Source: Myxococcales bacterium
GTDB lineage: Bacteria; Myxococcota_A; Bradymonadia; UBA7976; UBA1532
Length of the DNA stretch: 64,000 bases
NCBI GenBank assembly: GCA_020633555.1
Contig: JACKDL010000023.1
Coordinates: 32,942-96,941, forward strand
Direction: 5' to 3'
The position numbers and the translations under genes were made by a program. The notes under the pieces are model-generated. The model did not search any database. It worked only from the letters and a program-made list of their open reading frames with translations, and was not told where the DNA came from. Below, piece after piece: positions 53,884-63,978 of this stretch (position 1 is its first letter; each line of letters opens with the position of its first letter).

Positions 53884-54828
53884 ATGCACAAGTGGAACAG
53901 CCGCCCGTGGACCCTTGGGGCGGCGCTGTGGGCGGCCGTGGCCGTGAGCGGGTGTGATGACGACGCGGGCGGCGACGCCGCCGACCTGGGGGCCGGGGGC
54001 ATGGGCGGCGCCGGGGGCATGGGCGGCGCCGGGGGCATGGGCGGCGCCGGGGGCATGGGCGGCGCCGGAGGCATGGGCGGTGCCGGGGGCATGGGCGGCG
54101 AAGGCGGCGCGCCCGCCGATCCGCCGCCCATCGCCGGGGACTACCTGGACGACTTCAACGGGGGGCACCACATCGACCGCGCCGCGTGGATCATGGCCAC
54201 CGCCGGCATGCCGGCGCGGTACGCCATCGAGGCCCGCGGCGACGACGCGGACACGCCGTGGCTCGTGGCGCGCAACGCCGACGACAACGCTTTCAGCCCC
54301 GGGCTCTACAGCCGCTTCGACTATGTGCAGCGGCCCGAGGGGGGCTGGTGGTACTGCCAGAGCGCCTTCGATGCCCCCACAGCGGAGGCGGCCGAGGCGG
54401 CCCCGGCCGCGGATCCCGGCGATCCCGCGAGCGGCGGCTGCGGGGGCGCCTTCCCGTGGTCCGCGCTGGCGCCCGGCCTGGCCATCGCCGGCGAGTACAC
54501 CGACAGCTTCGCTGGCGAGCACCAGATCAGCACCGCCTTCTGGCAGCAGGGCGAGGGCGCCGACGCGAGTTGGCACTGGATGCACACGCTCGACGCCGAG
54601 GCGGGCTGGATGGTGGCGCAGAACGACGCAGGCAACCCCTTCAGCCCCGGGCTGTTCAGCCGCTTCGACTGGACGGTGGGCGGGGACGGCACCCTGTACT
54701 TCTGCCAGAGCGCCTTCGACGCCGAGAGCGCCGAGGCCGCCACGGCCGCGCCGGCGCCGGACGCCAGCGACCCGGCCGCGGGGGGCTGCGGGGGGATGTT
54801 CCCGTGGAGCGCGCTGCACGCGCGCTGA
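53884..54828 (+). CDS. Two-domain lipoprotein with GGMGGA linker
   Basis: The 314-residue product has a lipoprotein signal (LWAAVAVSGC), a Gly/Met-rich linker of six GGMGGA units, and two homologous domains of about 110 residues (about 82-195 and 200-314). Each runs IAGxYxDxFxGxHxI, then FSPGLxSRFDW or FSPGLYSRFDY, YFCQSAFDA or YYCQSAFDA, and ends GGCGGxFPWSAL, with two conserved cysteines. No function is known to me. Divergence from a BtuF-like gene across shared inverted repeats suggests co-regulation, perhaps a corrinoid- or metal-related surface protein. Confidence 0.75.
   Translation: MHKWNSRPWTLGAALWAAVAVSGCDDDAGGDAADLGAGGMGGAGGMGGAGGMGGAGGMGGAGGMGGAGGMGGEGGAPADPPPIAGDYLDDFNGGHHIDRAAWIMATAGMPARYAIEARGDDADTPWLVARNADDNAFSPGLYSRFDYVQRPEGGWWYCQSAFDAPTAEAAEAAPAADPGDPASGGCGGAFPWSALAPGLAIAGEYTDSFAGEHQISTAFWQQGEGADASWHWMHTLDAEAGWMVAQNDAGNPFSPGLFSRFDWTVGGDGTLYFCQSAFDAESAEAATAAPAPDASDPAAGGCGGMFPWSALHAR
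53995..54102 (+). repeat. 18-bp tandem repeat encoding GGMGGA
   Basis: Six head-to-tail copies of GGGGGCATGGGCGGCGCC, the last two with substitutions, stay in frame within the lipoprotein gene and form its flexible linker. Confidence 0.9.
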
Positions 54829-54880
54829 GGGGCCGCGCCCGGCGACGCGGGCGCGGCGCGGGCCCCGGTGGGCGGGGTGA

Positions 54881-56548
54881 TCAGCGGCAGCGGAACCAGG
54901 GCGCGGGGAAGTAGATCTCGCAGACCCCCGAGGTGCACACCGCGTTGCGGGAGCAGGCCACCTCGGCGCCCACCGTGGCCTTGCAGGTGCCCACGTCGCA
55001 CCACCCCGCGCACTCCACGTCCCGGCTGCACGCCGCGCCGTTGGCCCGCGGCCGCTCGCAGGAGTTGACGCCCACCAGCACGCAGACCTCGCCGGCCCCA
55101 CACTGGCCGTCGTTCACGCAGTCCACGCAGGCCACGTCGCACACGTTGCTCTCGCAGACGCGGTTCTCGACGCAGGCCGCGCCGTTGGCCAGCTTGTCGA
55201 CGCAGCCGCCCACGTGGCAGAAGTCGCCCGCCGGGCAGTCGGCGTCGCGGTTGCAGTCGGTGCGGCAGCGCCCGTCGATGCAGGCCCCGCCGGTGCACTC
55301 GAAGGCCCCGCTGCACGCCTGCCCGTTGGCCTTTTTGGCGCGGCAGTCGTTCTCCCCCGGCAGATCGCAGTACTGGTTGGCCGCGCAACCCTCGCCCCGG
55401 ATGCAGGCCACACAGGTCAGATCGCAGATGCCGGACTGGCAGACCCGGTCCTCGACGCAGGCCAGGCTGTTGGCCAGCTTGGGCTTGCAGCCGCCCACGT
55501 GGCACCAGTCGGAGGCGGGGCAGTCGGCGTCGCGGTTGCACGCCCGGCGGCACTCGCCCTCGATGCACGTGTTGGACTGGCACATGGCGTTGACCTCGCA
55601 GGCCGAGCCGTTGGGCCGCGGGGTGATGCACTCGTTCGGGCGGCCCACCGGGGTGAAGCAGAAGTCCCCGGCCGGGCAGTCGCCGTTCTCCCGGCAGGTC
55701 TGGCAGCCCTCGATGAGGTTGCACAGGCCCGACTCGCACATGCCGTCGCGGCCGCAGCCCTGGTTCAGCCCGCGCAGCGGGTTGCAGGCGCCGCCGATGT
55801 CGCAGTAGCCGCCCTCGCAGTCGCTGTCCTCGTCGCACTCAAGGCACGTGGCGCCCACGGCGCAGGCCCCGGAGACGCACTGCTCGGCCGTGAAGCAGGC
55901 CCCGCCGGCCCCCGACTGGTCCTCGCAGCGGTTGTCGTTGCACCAGCGGCCCGCGCCGCAGTCCGCCGCGTTGTCGCAGGGGAGGTAGCAGAGGCGCTCC
56001 ACGGGGTCGCACGCGCCCCGCGCGCACTCGATGTTGGCGGCGCAGCGCTCGCCCTCGCCCACCTGAGCGCGGCAGGCGCCCCGCTCGGCGGGCGGCAGCG
56101 GCGCGGTGCAGTAGGCGCCGTCGCCGCAGTCGGGGTGGCCGGCGCACGAGATCTGGCAGACGTCGTCCACGCAGGCCCCGTCCTCGCAGTCCCCGTCCCG
56201 GTCGCAGGCGTCGCCCTGGGGCAGCCGGGCGGCGCAGGCGCCGTCGGCGCAGCGCCCGCTGGCGCAGTCCGCGTCGCCCTCGCAGGCGCCGCCGTTGCTC
56301 TCCAGGGGCACGCAGGCCCCGTCGAAGCAGCGCCCCGACACGCAGTCCCGATCCGCCACGCAGGCGCCGCCCAGGGCGGCCACCACGAGGCAGTCGACGC
56401 CGGCGCCGCCGGGCGCCGGGGGCTCGCCGCCCGGGCTCGCGCCGCCGGCGCCGCAGCGCATCCGCTCGGCCAGCAGGGCGTCGCGGGCCCCTGTCGTCCA
56501 GGCCCGCCTCGGCAGGCCCAGCGTGGCGCCCTCGGCGGCCAGCAGCAC
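54881..56548 (-). CDS. Cys-rich C-terminal part of broken lipoprotein gene
   Basis: An open frame of 555 residues encodes about 15 EGF/Dickkopf-like units of six cysteines (for example CNRDADCPAGDFCHVGGCVD, CQSGICDLTCVAC). The first codon available is a GTG at 56548 without a signal peptide, and a stop lies just before it. Protein logic (VLLAAEGATLGLPRRAW continuing a Gly-rich region) indicates it is the C-terminal third of the gene starting at 60081. It is separated from it by small indels in 56,545-56,930. If separate, it would lack export signals. Such units are common in myxobacterial surface proteins. Confidence 0.65.
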   Translation of the reverse strand: MLLAAEGATLGLPRRAWTTGARDALLAERMRCGAGGASPGGEPPAPGGAGVDCLVVAALGGACVADRDCVSGRCFDGACVPLESNGGACEGDADCASGRCADGACAARLPQGDACDRDGDCEDGACVDDVCQISCAGHPDCGDGAYCTAPLPPAERGACRAQVGEGERCAANIECARGACDPVERLCYLPCDNAADCGAGRWCNDNRCEDQSGAGGACFTAEQCVSGACAVGATCLECDEDSDCEGGYCDIGGACNPLRGLNQGCGRDGMCESGLCNLIEGCQTCRENGDCPAGDFCFTPVGRPNECITPRPNGSACEVNAMCQSNTCIEGECRRACNRDADCPASDWCHVGGCKPKLANSLACVEDRVCQSGICDLTCVACIRGEGCAANQYCDLPGENDCRAKKANGQACSGAFECTGGACIDGRCRTDCNRDADCPAGDFCHVGGCVDKLANGAACVENRVCESNVCDVACVDCVNDGQCGAGEVCVLVGVNSCERPRANGAACSRDVECAGWCDVGTCKATVGAEVACSRNAVCTSGVCEIYFPAPWFRCR

Positions 56549-59500
56549 GGCTCACCGCCGGCGCGCCCGCGCCGTGACCGCCGGCGCCGCCGTCGCCGCC
56601 GGGCCGCCGTCGCCGCCCTGGCGCCGAAGCCGGCGTTGCCCTGCCACTCGCCGGCCGGGTGGCCTTTGTCCTGCACGTCGACCGCGCCCAGGCCGCCCAC
56701 GCCGCCGTTCGCGCCGACGCTGCCCCGGCCGCCGTCGCCGCCGTCGCCGGCCTCGATCAGCGTGCCGTCGCCCAGCACGACGCGCCCTGAGACCACGAGA
56801 TCCTGATGGAGGCGCCGCCGGAGCCGCCGCCCTGGCCGCCCAGGCTGCCGCAGCCGCCTGCGCGCCGCCGGCGCCGTGGCCGCCGCGCCGCAGGCAGAGA
56901 TCCGAGATCCTGCCGGGGCCGCCGGCCCGCCGCCGCCGCCGCTGCCGTTGCCGCCGGCCGTCCCGTCCGTGCCGGGCCGGGCCTGCCAGCCGGAGGTCGC
57001 CGTGAAGAAGCCCCCGCCCGACACGCCGTCAAGGCCCCCGTCGCCCGGGCCGCCTTCGCCGCCCACCCCGTTCACGGGGTTCACGCCCCCCGGGCAGGGC
57101 ACGTCGATGGCCATGCCGCCGGCCCCGGGGTTGGCCCCCTCGCCGGCCCCGCCCGCCTGGGGCGGGCTGTCGCCGGGCACACACTCGTTCGACAGGCCGC
57201 CGACGCCGCCGTCGCCGCCGCCGCAGGAGGCGCCGCTCCCGCAGGCGCAGTCGCCGCCCATGCCCGTCAGCCAGTAGTCATCGGGGCAGGCCTGGTCGCA
57301 CACCAGGTTGCCCATGCGGCAGCCGCCCGCCCCGGAGCCCCCCGGCGATCCGGGCAGCGCCGCGTCGGGCTCGACCCCCGCCTCGCCGTCGCCGCCGTCG
57401 GCCACGGTGAGGTGGACCCGATCCAGCACCACATCGGGCTGGGCGCCATCGGTGGGCTGGGTGTCGACCTTCAGCGCGAGCCGCGTGGGCCCGTTGCGGC
57501 CCGCCCCGGGGGCCCCGACGAGGTCCACGTCGAACTGCTGCAGGCGCAGAGGCGCGGCCCGGGACAACACCAGCAGGCCCTGGTTGGCGGTCACCGCCAG
57601 CCGGGTGCGATCCGCCGCGGCGCCCACGCACCAGCGGCTCGCCGCGTCGCCACAGGCGAGGACGCCGGTGCTCAGCCCACCGAACAGGCCGAGCAGGTTG
57701 CTCGGCACGACCACCTCGCCGGCCTCGGAGAGGTCGCCGGCGGCCATGTAGATGGCCACGTCGTCGCGGCGCGCCTCCACCTCGAGCAGCGCGGCACTGA
57801 GGGTGCGGTAGGGCCGCTGCGGGCTGCCGTCCGCGCGGCCGCCCGCCGCCGAGCTCACGAAGATCGCGTGGGCCAGATCGCCGTCGAAGCCGTCGCAGTT
57901 GGCGTCCACGCCGTCGCCGAAGGCGTCGCCGGGATCGGGCGCCCGGCTGGGGACGCAGAGCAGGTTGCCGTCCACGCAGTCGTTGAAGCCCTGCCGGCAG
58001 ACGCCGAGCACGTCGGGCCGCTCGCCGGCGGCCAGGACGCAGGGGGCGCCGCTGCCAGGGCAGCCGTTGCACACCAGCGCGCCGAAGTTGGCGCGATCGG
58101 TGGCGCAGCCCGCCGCGTTCTGGTCGGGATCGGCGTCATAGCCGGGGCAGGTGGCCACCAGCCCGTCGCACTCGGCCACGCAGCCGTTCACGTAGCCGTC
58201 GGTGCTCGGCGCCGTCTCCACGGTGGTGATCCACAGCACGTCGCCCGTCTCGGGCGCGGCCACGGGCGCGCAGGTGGCCGCGCCAGCCTCGCCGGGCGTG
58301 CAGCGGCTGGCCCGCAGGGGCCCACCCACGCGCGAGGTGAGCTCCACCCGGCCCTGGCCGCCGTTCTCGGTCAGGCGCAGGCAGGCGAACTGGCTGTGGT
58401 GCTGCATGCCGGTGAAGCGCCCCGCCGCGGGCCCGCTGCAAGCCCCCTGCACGGCGCCCGCGGGGGCCCGCTCGGCCACGGTCAGGCCGGGGCACGAGCC
58501 CGCCATGTCCCCGCAGGTGAACTGCGCCAGGTCGAAGCCCGGCTGGCCCTCGCGGTAGCGCACGTCCCGGCGCCGCTCGCACTCTTTCCAGTGCGCGCCC
58601 AGGTCGGCCAGGGTGTCCAGCGGGAAGCCCTCGGCGCAGCGGGGCTTCTCGGCGATCACCAGCCGGCCGCCGTCGGCCGGATCCACCGTGACGGTGTGCA
58701 GCTCGGCGAAGTGGGCCACCTGCAGGAAGGGCTGCATCCAGGCGGTGCTGGCGCCCAGCTCGGCGCCGGGGCCCTCGTCCAGATCGCTCAGGCCGTTGCC
58801 GTTGAAGTCGGCGGTGTCGTCCACGCAGAGCTTGGTCAGCGGGTTGAGCCACGCGGCGCGGGGCTTGGCCTCGCCCCAGGCGGGCACGCTGTCGGCCACG
58901 TCCAGGCGGCCCTGCTCGTCGAGGGTGTCGGGCTCGTAGAGCACCAGCGCGCCCACCGCACCCAGGGTGCCGGGCTCCAGATCGCGGGCTTCGCCGCGCT
59001 CGTTCACCAGCCGCACCCCCGCCACCGTGATGGGGGTGCAGCGGGCGTTGGTGCGCAGGGCCACGTCGTCGCTGTCCAGGTACTGCCGCGCGGGGCGCTG
59101 CACCCAGCCGTCGCCGTCGGCGTCGCAGGGGCGGGGCCCCTCGTCGGCGCGGGACACGTCGTAGTAGTGCCCCGGCGAGGTCTCGCACAGGCACTCGCCG
59201 TCGGCGCTGGTGGTGGGCCAGATGGGCCCGGCCGCGCCCGGCCGCCCGGCGCAGGCGGGGCAGGTCACGCAGGCGCCCTCGCTGGCGGACCAGGCCTGGC
59301 CCTCGGCGCCCGCGGGCTCGGTGTCCACGCAGCTCGGGGGGGCCACGCAGCTCGGGCGGCCCGGCAGCAGCGCCAGGCAGCGGGTGCCGCCGTCGCAGTC
59401 GGCGTCGGCGGTGCACGCCTCGCCGACCACCTGCTGGCAGCCGCCGGCCCCGTCGTCGATGTAGCCCCCGTCGCGATCGCAGGCGCCGCACTCGACGCCC

Positions 59501-60081
59501 TGATCGGCGCACACCCGGCCCTGGGCCGCACAGGCCGCCGCGTCGCACATGGGCGGGGGCGGCTCGACGCAGGTGCCGGCCTCGCAGGCCAGGTCGCCGT
59601 CGCAGGTGTCGCCCGCGGCGCAGGCGCAGCCCAGGCTGCCGGCGGTGCAGGCCTCGCAGCGCCCGTCGGCGGCGCAGCGCTGGCCGTCGGGGCACGCCCG
59701 ATCGGCGCCGCAGGGGCAGCCCTCGGTGCCCACCTCGCAGGGGGCCTCGGCGGTGACGCACACGCCGCCCTCGCAGGCCAGCCCGTCGCCGCAGCCGGCC
59801 CCGCAGGCGCAGCCCAGGGTGCCGCCCTGGCAGCAGCGGCCGCCCTGGCACACGCCGCCCGCGCCGCACTCGCCGTCGGCCACGCAGTCGGTGCAGGCGC
59901 CCTCGACGCAGATCTGCCCGCCGAAGCAGTCGGCCGCGCCCTCGCACGGCCCGTTGAGGCCGCCGTCGGCGGTCATGCCCTGATCGGCCGTGGGCGTGTC
60001 GCCCGGCGCGGCCCCGTCGTCACAGCCCAGGGCCAGCAGCGCACAGAGCGCCAGCGGCCCCCACTTGAGGTGGCGCCCCAT
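56549..60081 (-). CDS. Large Cys-rich / beta-helix / Gly-rich lipoprotein, N-terminal part (frameshifted 3' region)
   Basis: ATG 60081 (TGATG overlap with the upstream gene) starts a lipoprotein (LALCALLALGC). Cys-rich units follow (about 25-250; CQGGRCCQGGTLGCACGAGC), then a mixed domain with DGWVQRPARQYLDSDD (about 330), a DUF1565-type segment (AIFVSSAAGGRADGSPQRPY, about 745), and a Gly-rich beta-solenoid (GGAGEGANPGAGG onward, about 960-1080). After about 56,930 sense switches between all three frames at least five times within 380 bp. All but one switch are explained by single missing bases. The ancestral product was probably about 1,730 residues, ending at 54881. Confidence 0.65.
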
Positions 60082-62690
60082 CACTGCGAGTCCTCCGTGA
60101 AGTCGGTGTAGAAGAAGTCGATGACGATGTCGGTGATCGCGCCCAGGTCGATGTCGCGGTTCACCGCCTCGGCGCGCTGGTCGATCACCAGCGCCCAGCT
60201 CGACTGCACGAAGGGCCGCTCCCGGAAGCGGTAGCTGCGGTAGATGGACCGGGTGGGCCCGGTGATGGCGCCGTCCGAGTCCTGGCCGAAGGTCAGGCCC
60301 TCGTCGTCGCGGAACACCGGGTTCATCACCGCGGTGCGCGGCGGGAAGGTGTAGAAGCGCCGCTGGCCGTCGGTGCCGGTCACCACGCCGGTGCCGCTGG
60401 ACTCCAGGTAGGCCCGGGCCACGCCGTCGCCGCCCAGATCCCCCGCCAGCCCGATCTCGGCGAACAGGATCTTGTGGTTCACCGTGCGCGGCGACAGGGC
60501 GTCGAAGTCGGTGCTGAAGGGGATCCGCAGGGCGCCGCTGGCGTCGAGCATGGCCGGATCCTTCAGCCGCCGCCGGCACTCCTCGGCCCGGTCCAGGTCG
60601 TCGCGGGCCTGGCCGTTCGCGTCCAGGTAGCTGATGTCGAAGATGTCGTTGCACACCGAGATCCGGGCCACCCGGGTGTCGGGGTTGCCGTACACCTGCT
60701 CGAAGGCGAAGAAGCGCTCCCGCAGGTCCTCCAGGTAGCGCCGCAGCGGGATGTCGCCGCGATCCACCAGCCGCGCCAGGAACAGGGCGTCGCGCTGGGG
60801 GTAGGTGCTGCCGGTGTAGTACTCGTAGGTCAGCGTGGCCTGCCAGGCGGCGCGCAGGGCCACCTCGAAGCTCTGCTCGGCGTTGCGGATGGCGTCGTTC
60901 TTGTAGATCCGCTTGGTGGGATCGCTCTGGGCGGCCGCGGCCTCGGCGGTGAGCTGCTGGGCGTCGGCCCACTCCGACTCGATGCGGTTGCGCTCGTTGA
61001 GCAGGCTGCGCAGCTGCGAGATGACCACGTCCACGTCCCACGCGGTCTGCAGCACGTCCAGGCGGGTGAGCAGGAAGTCCCGCTCCAGGGCGCGGATCTG
61101 GTAGCCGCGCTCGTGCTCCAGGTAGGCGCACTCGCGCTTGATCTGCCACTCCTCGTACTTGCGGGCCTTCTCGCGGATGACCCCCCGGCTGGTGAGGATC
61201 GTGCTCTCCAGGGCCGTGGTGGAGGCGAAGTGGGCGCCGGCGGCCACCACCCACGCCCCGTTCGACAGGGAGTCCATGAAGATCCCGGCCGGCGTGTCCT
61301 CGTTGTTGGCCTCGATGGCGCGGGCCGTGCCCTCGGTGATGAAGTCGTAGAGCTTGTCGATGATGGAGATCGACAGCTCCATGCCGTCGATGCCGCCCTC
61401 GATGCCGTCGATGACCTGCTGGCGCTCCAGGAACTCGGCGGCGTCCTCGTCGATGAGGGCGCAGCGGTCCTTCACCTCGTTGAACACGTCGCGCATCTCG
61501 GCCAGGGCGTTGCTGGCCTCCTGGCGCACCCGGGTCAGCAGCAGCTCGGCCGTCTGCAGATCGGCGGCCTTCAGGTAGATGTCGCCGTTGCCCACCCGCC
61601 CGCAGGGATCGCCCACCACCCGCTCGGCGTCGGGCATCAGGTGCACATAGGCCGGGATGGCCGGCCAGGTGCGCCCGTCGGTGCCGATGAAGGTGCCGCA
61701 CAGGGTGCCCAGCGCCGTCTCGTAGGTGTTGCGCTGGGTCAGCAGCTCAGCGCGGAAGGCCGCCTCGTCGCTGTCGAACTCCCGCCGCTCGGCGATGGCC
61801 CGCTCCTCGTCGGCCGCCGCCAGCTCCAGGCGGTCCATGGCCCGGCCCAGCATCTCCTCGAAGCCGTTCACCGCGTCCTCGTCGAGGGCCGGGAACGGCA
61901 CGTAGCCCTGGGGGAAGCCGAAGTAGTCGGTGCCCGACACCACCTGGGCGTGCACGTCGCCCATCTCCAGCAGGGCCACCCGGTAGCGGCGCTGGGCCTG
62001 GGCCAGCTCGCGGCGCACCTGGGGCTTGTACTGCTCCACCACCCGATCGGCGATGGCGCCCATCAGCGAGCTGAGCACCAGCCCCTCCTGGTGGGCGCGC
62101 ACGTAGGCGCGCTGGATCACCCGGCGGGCCAGATCCGGCCGGCCGAACACCTGGTAGCGGCGGGCGATCTCGCTCTGGGCGCGGGCCCGCTGGGTGCTGG
62201 CCCGGATCACCCGCTGCATCCAGCCGGTGACGGTGGCCTCGGTCACGTAGCGCCGCTCCCGGATGGGCTCGATGGCGTTGGCCCACAGCGTCGGCACCTG
62301 GCCGAAGAAGCGGCCCAGGGCCAGGTCGTAGGCCTGCACCGCGCTGTACAGGTACACCATCTCGGCGCCGGCGATGCCCGACAGGTTCAGGCCGTCGATC
62401 TCGAAGTCCTCGCCCTCAAAGGGCAGCCCCTGGCCCTGCCCGACGGCGTAGCGGGTGTTGTAGGCCGCGGTCAGGGCCTCGTCGCCGCGCATGATCACGA
62501 GCTCGGCGAAGAGATCCTCGAAGCCGCGGCCGAGCACGGGATCCGCCGGATCACCGCCCAGGGCCCCGAAGACGGTCTGGAGGCCCGCGATGGCCTCGGT
62601 GGGCGCGTCGGGGGCGTCGGCGAGCTCGAGCAGGCAGGTCACCCGCTGCTGGATCTGGGCGATCTGGGCCTGATCGAAGCAGTAGGACAC
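60081..62690 (-). CDS. Large protein of unknown function, N-terminus missing
   Basis: The 869-residue frame begins at a GTG without ribosome site or signal peptide. In-frame codons continue only about 13 further. The product is mostly long helices (ERRYVTEATVTGWMQRVIRA, RELAQAQRRYRVALLEMG) with a hydrophobic helix near residues 455-490. A beta-rich C-terminus (about 740-869) contains RPFVQSSWALVID then DIDLGAITDIVIDFFYTDF. That end loosely recalls the C-terminus of TcA-type toxin subunits, but I cannot call the family. It is probably the 3' part of a larger gene. The stop shares a base with the lipoprotein start at 60081. Confidence 0.6.
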   Translation of the reverse strand: MSYCFDQAQIAQIQQRVTCLLELADAPDAPTEAIAGLQTVFGALGGDPADPVLGRGFEDLFAELVIMRGDEALTAAYNTRYAVGQGQGLPFEGEDFEIDGLNLSGIAGAEMVYLYSAVQAYDLALGRFFGQVPTLWANAIEPIRERRYVTEATVTGWMQRVIRASTQRARAQSEIARRYQVFGRPDLARRVIQRAYVRAHQEGLVLSSLMGAIADRVVEQYKPQVRRELAQAQRRYRVALLEMGDVHAQVVSGTDYFGFPQGYVPFPALDEDAVNGFEEMLGRAMDRLELAAADEERAIAERREFDSDEAAFRAELLTQRNTYETALGTLCGTFIGTDGRTWPAIPAYVHLMPDAERVVGDPCGRVGNGDIYLKAADLQTAELLLTRVRQEASNALAEMRDVFNEVKDRCALIDEDAAEFLERQQVIDGIEGGIDGMELSISIIDKLYDFITEGTARAIEANNEDTPAGIFMDSLSNGAWVVAAGAHFASTTALESTILTSRGVIREKARKYEEWQIKRECAYLEHERGYQIRALERDFLLTRLDVLQTAWDVDVVISQLRSLLNERNRIESEWADAQQLTAEAAAAQSDPTKRIYKNDAIRNAEQSFEVALRAAWQATLTYEYYTGSTYPQRDALFLARLVDRGDIPLRRYLEDLRERFFAFEQVYGNPDTRVARISVCNDIFDISYLDANGQARDDLDRAEECRRRLKDPAMLDASGALRIPFSTDFDALSPRTVNHKILFAEIGLAGDLGGDGVARAYLESSGTGVVTGTDGQRRFYTFPPRTAVMNPVFRDDEGLTFGQDSDGAITGPTRSIYRSYRFRERPFVQSSWALVIDQRAEAVNRDIDLGAITDIVIDFFYTDFTEDSQ

Positions 62691-62691
62691 G

Positions 62692-63978
62692 GTGGCGGTG
62701 ATCCTGCAAGCGGCCGCTCAACTCCTGGCACAATCTGGCACACTCACCACGAACGCCGTGGCGGCGCGGGCCGGGGTGAGCGTGGGGTCGCTGTACCAGT
62801 ACTTCCCCGACAAGCGGGGGATCCTGCTGGCGCTGTGGGCCCGCGACCTGGCGGCCCTGCTCGATGAGCTGCCCGCCCACGCCAGCGGGGCGGCGGGCCC
62901 CCTGGCGCTGGCCGGGGCCCGGCGGGTGGTGGGCTGGTGGCTCGACCCGGCGCGGCAGGCGCTTTGGGCCGCCCTGGGCGACGCCGACCAGCACGCCCTC
63001 ATCCAGCAGACGGTGCTCCGGGCGAGCGAGGCCCTGCAGACGAGCCTGGCCCACCACCCCGAGCTCCGCGCCGACCCCATGGGCCTGGTGGCCTGCCTGG
63101 TGGGGGGCTGGACGGCCCTGCGCCGGGCCCGCGTGGCAGCGGGGGCCGACGCCGATCTCGAGGCGCTGACCCTGGAGCTGGCCATCCTCGCGCTGGGTCC
63201 GCTGAGCGCTCCGCAGGCCCGCTGGCGGGCCGCCACCGGCGAGGATCCGGCCAGCCTGGGGCGCTCGGGCCTGTGGCGGCGGGAGCGCCCCACCCGTGAG
63301 CGCCCCCTGCGGCAGTGGGTGCGCGCCCGCCCCAGCCAGGGCCGCGCCCGCGCCAGCTTCACCGCCGTGGTGAGCGCCGCCGGCGAGCTCCTCGAGGCCG
63401 GCGCCAGCTACACCGCCGAGCGCCTGGCCCAGCAGGCGGGGGTGAGCGTGGGCACGGTGTACCGCTACTTCGCCGACAAGCACTTCGCCATCGGCGAGTT
63501 CGGCATCGCCCAGCTCGCCCGGTTCACCGAGCGCCTGGTGGACGCCAGCCCCGGCATCTACATCGACGCCCCCGGCGGGAGCGTGCAGCGCATGGTGAAG
63601 CTGACGCTGGATCCGCTGCGCTCCCCGGTGGGGCGCGCCCTGCGGCGGGTGATGGTGGACCAGAACGAGTGGGCCATCATGGCCGCCCAGATCGACCACC
63701 TGGATACCCTGCTGCGGCCGGTGGTGCTCCGCCACCCCCTGTGCGGCGTGGACGGCGATCACCTGAAGTGGATGCTGCACGCCATCGAGGGCCTGTGCGA
63801 CTGGCTGGCCGGCGTGCAGGGGCTGGCCGAGGATCCCCTTGGCTACGGGGCGCTGGTGGAGGCCGGCGGCCAGCTCGCCTTCACCTTCTGCGCCGCCGAT
63901 CGCGCGGTGGCCCGGGCCGTGTGCGCCGGCCAGGCGCCGCTGACCGCCCTGCACAAGGATCCCGGGCTGGCCCGCTGA
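62692..63978 (+). CDS. Tandem-duplicated TetR-family regulator (two TetR units in one chain), 5' end doubtful
   Basis: The 428-residue protein has two complete TetR halves. The first has HTH AVILQAAAQLLAQSG and TTNAVAARAGVSVGSLYQYF (about 1-42) with a helical ligand domain to about 175. The second has HTH SFTAVVSAAGELLEAG and AERLAQQAGVSVGTVYRYF (about 222-262) with its helical domain to 428. A single chain could act as a pseudo-dimer. The first unit lacks the basic arm that precedes the second (RARPSQGRARAS). An in-frame TAG sits 9 nt upstream of the GTG, so the N-terminus seems truncated at the junction with the divergent gene. Confidence 0.75.
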   Translation: MAVILQAAAQLLAQSGTLTTNAVAARAGVSVGSLYQYFPDKRGILLALWARDLAALLDELPAHASGAAGPLALAGARRVVGWWLDPARQALWAALGDADQHALIQQTVLRASEALQTSLAHHPELRADPMGLVACLVGGWTALRRARVAAGADADLEALTLELAILALGPLSAPQARWRAATGEDPASLGRSGLWRRERPTRERPLRQWVRARPSQGRARASFTAVVSAAGELLEAGASYTAERLAQQAGVSVGTVYRYFADKHFAIGEFGIAQLARFTERLVDASPGIYIDAPGGSVQRMVKLTLDPLRSPVGRALRRVMVDQNEWAIMAAQIDHLDTLLRPVVLRHPLCGVDGDHLKWMLHAIEGLCDWLAGVQGLAEDPLGYGALVEAGGQLAFTFCAADRAVARAVCAGQAPLTALHKDPGLAR

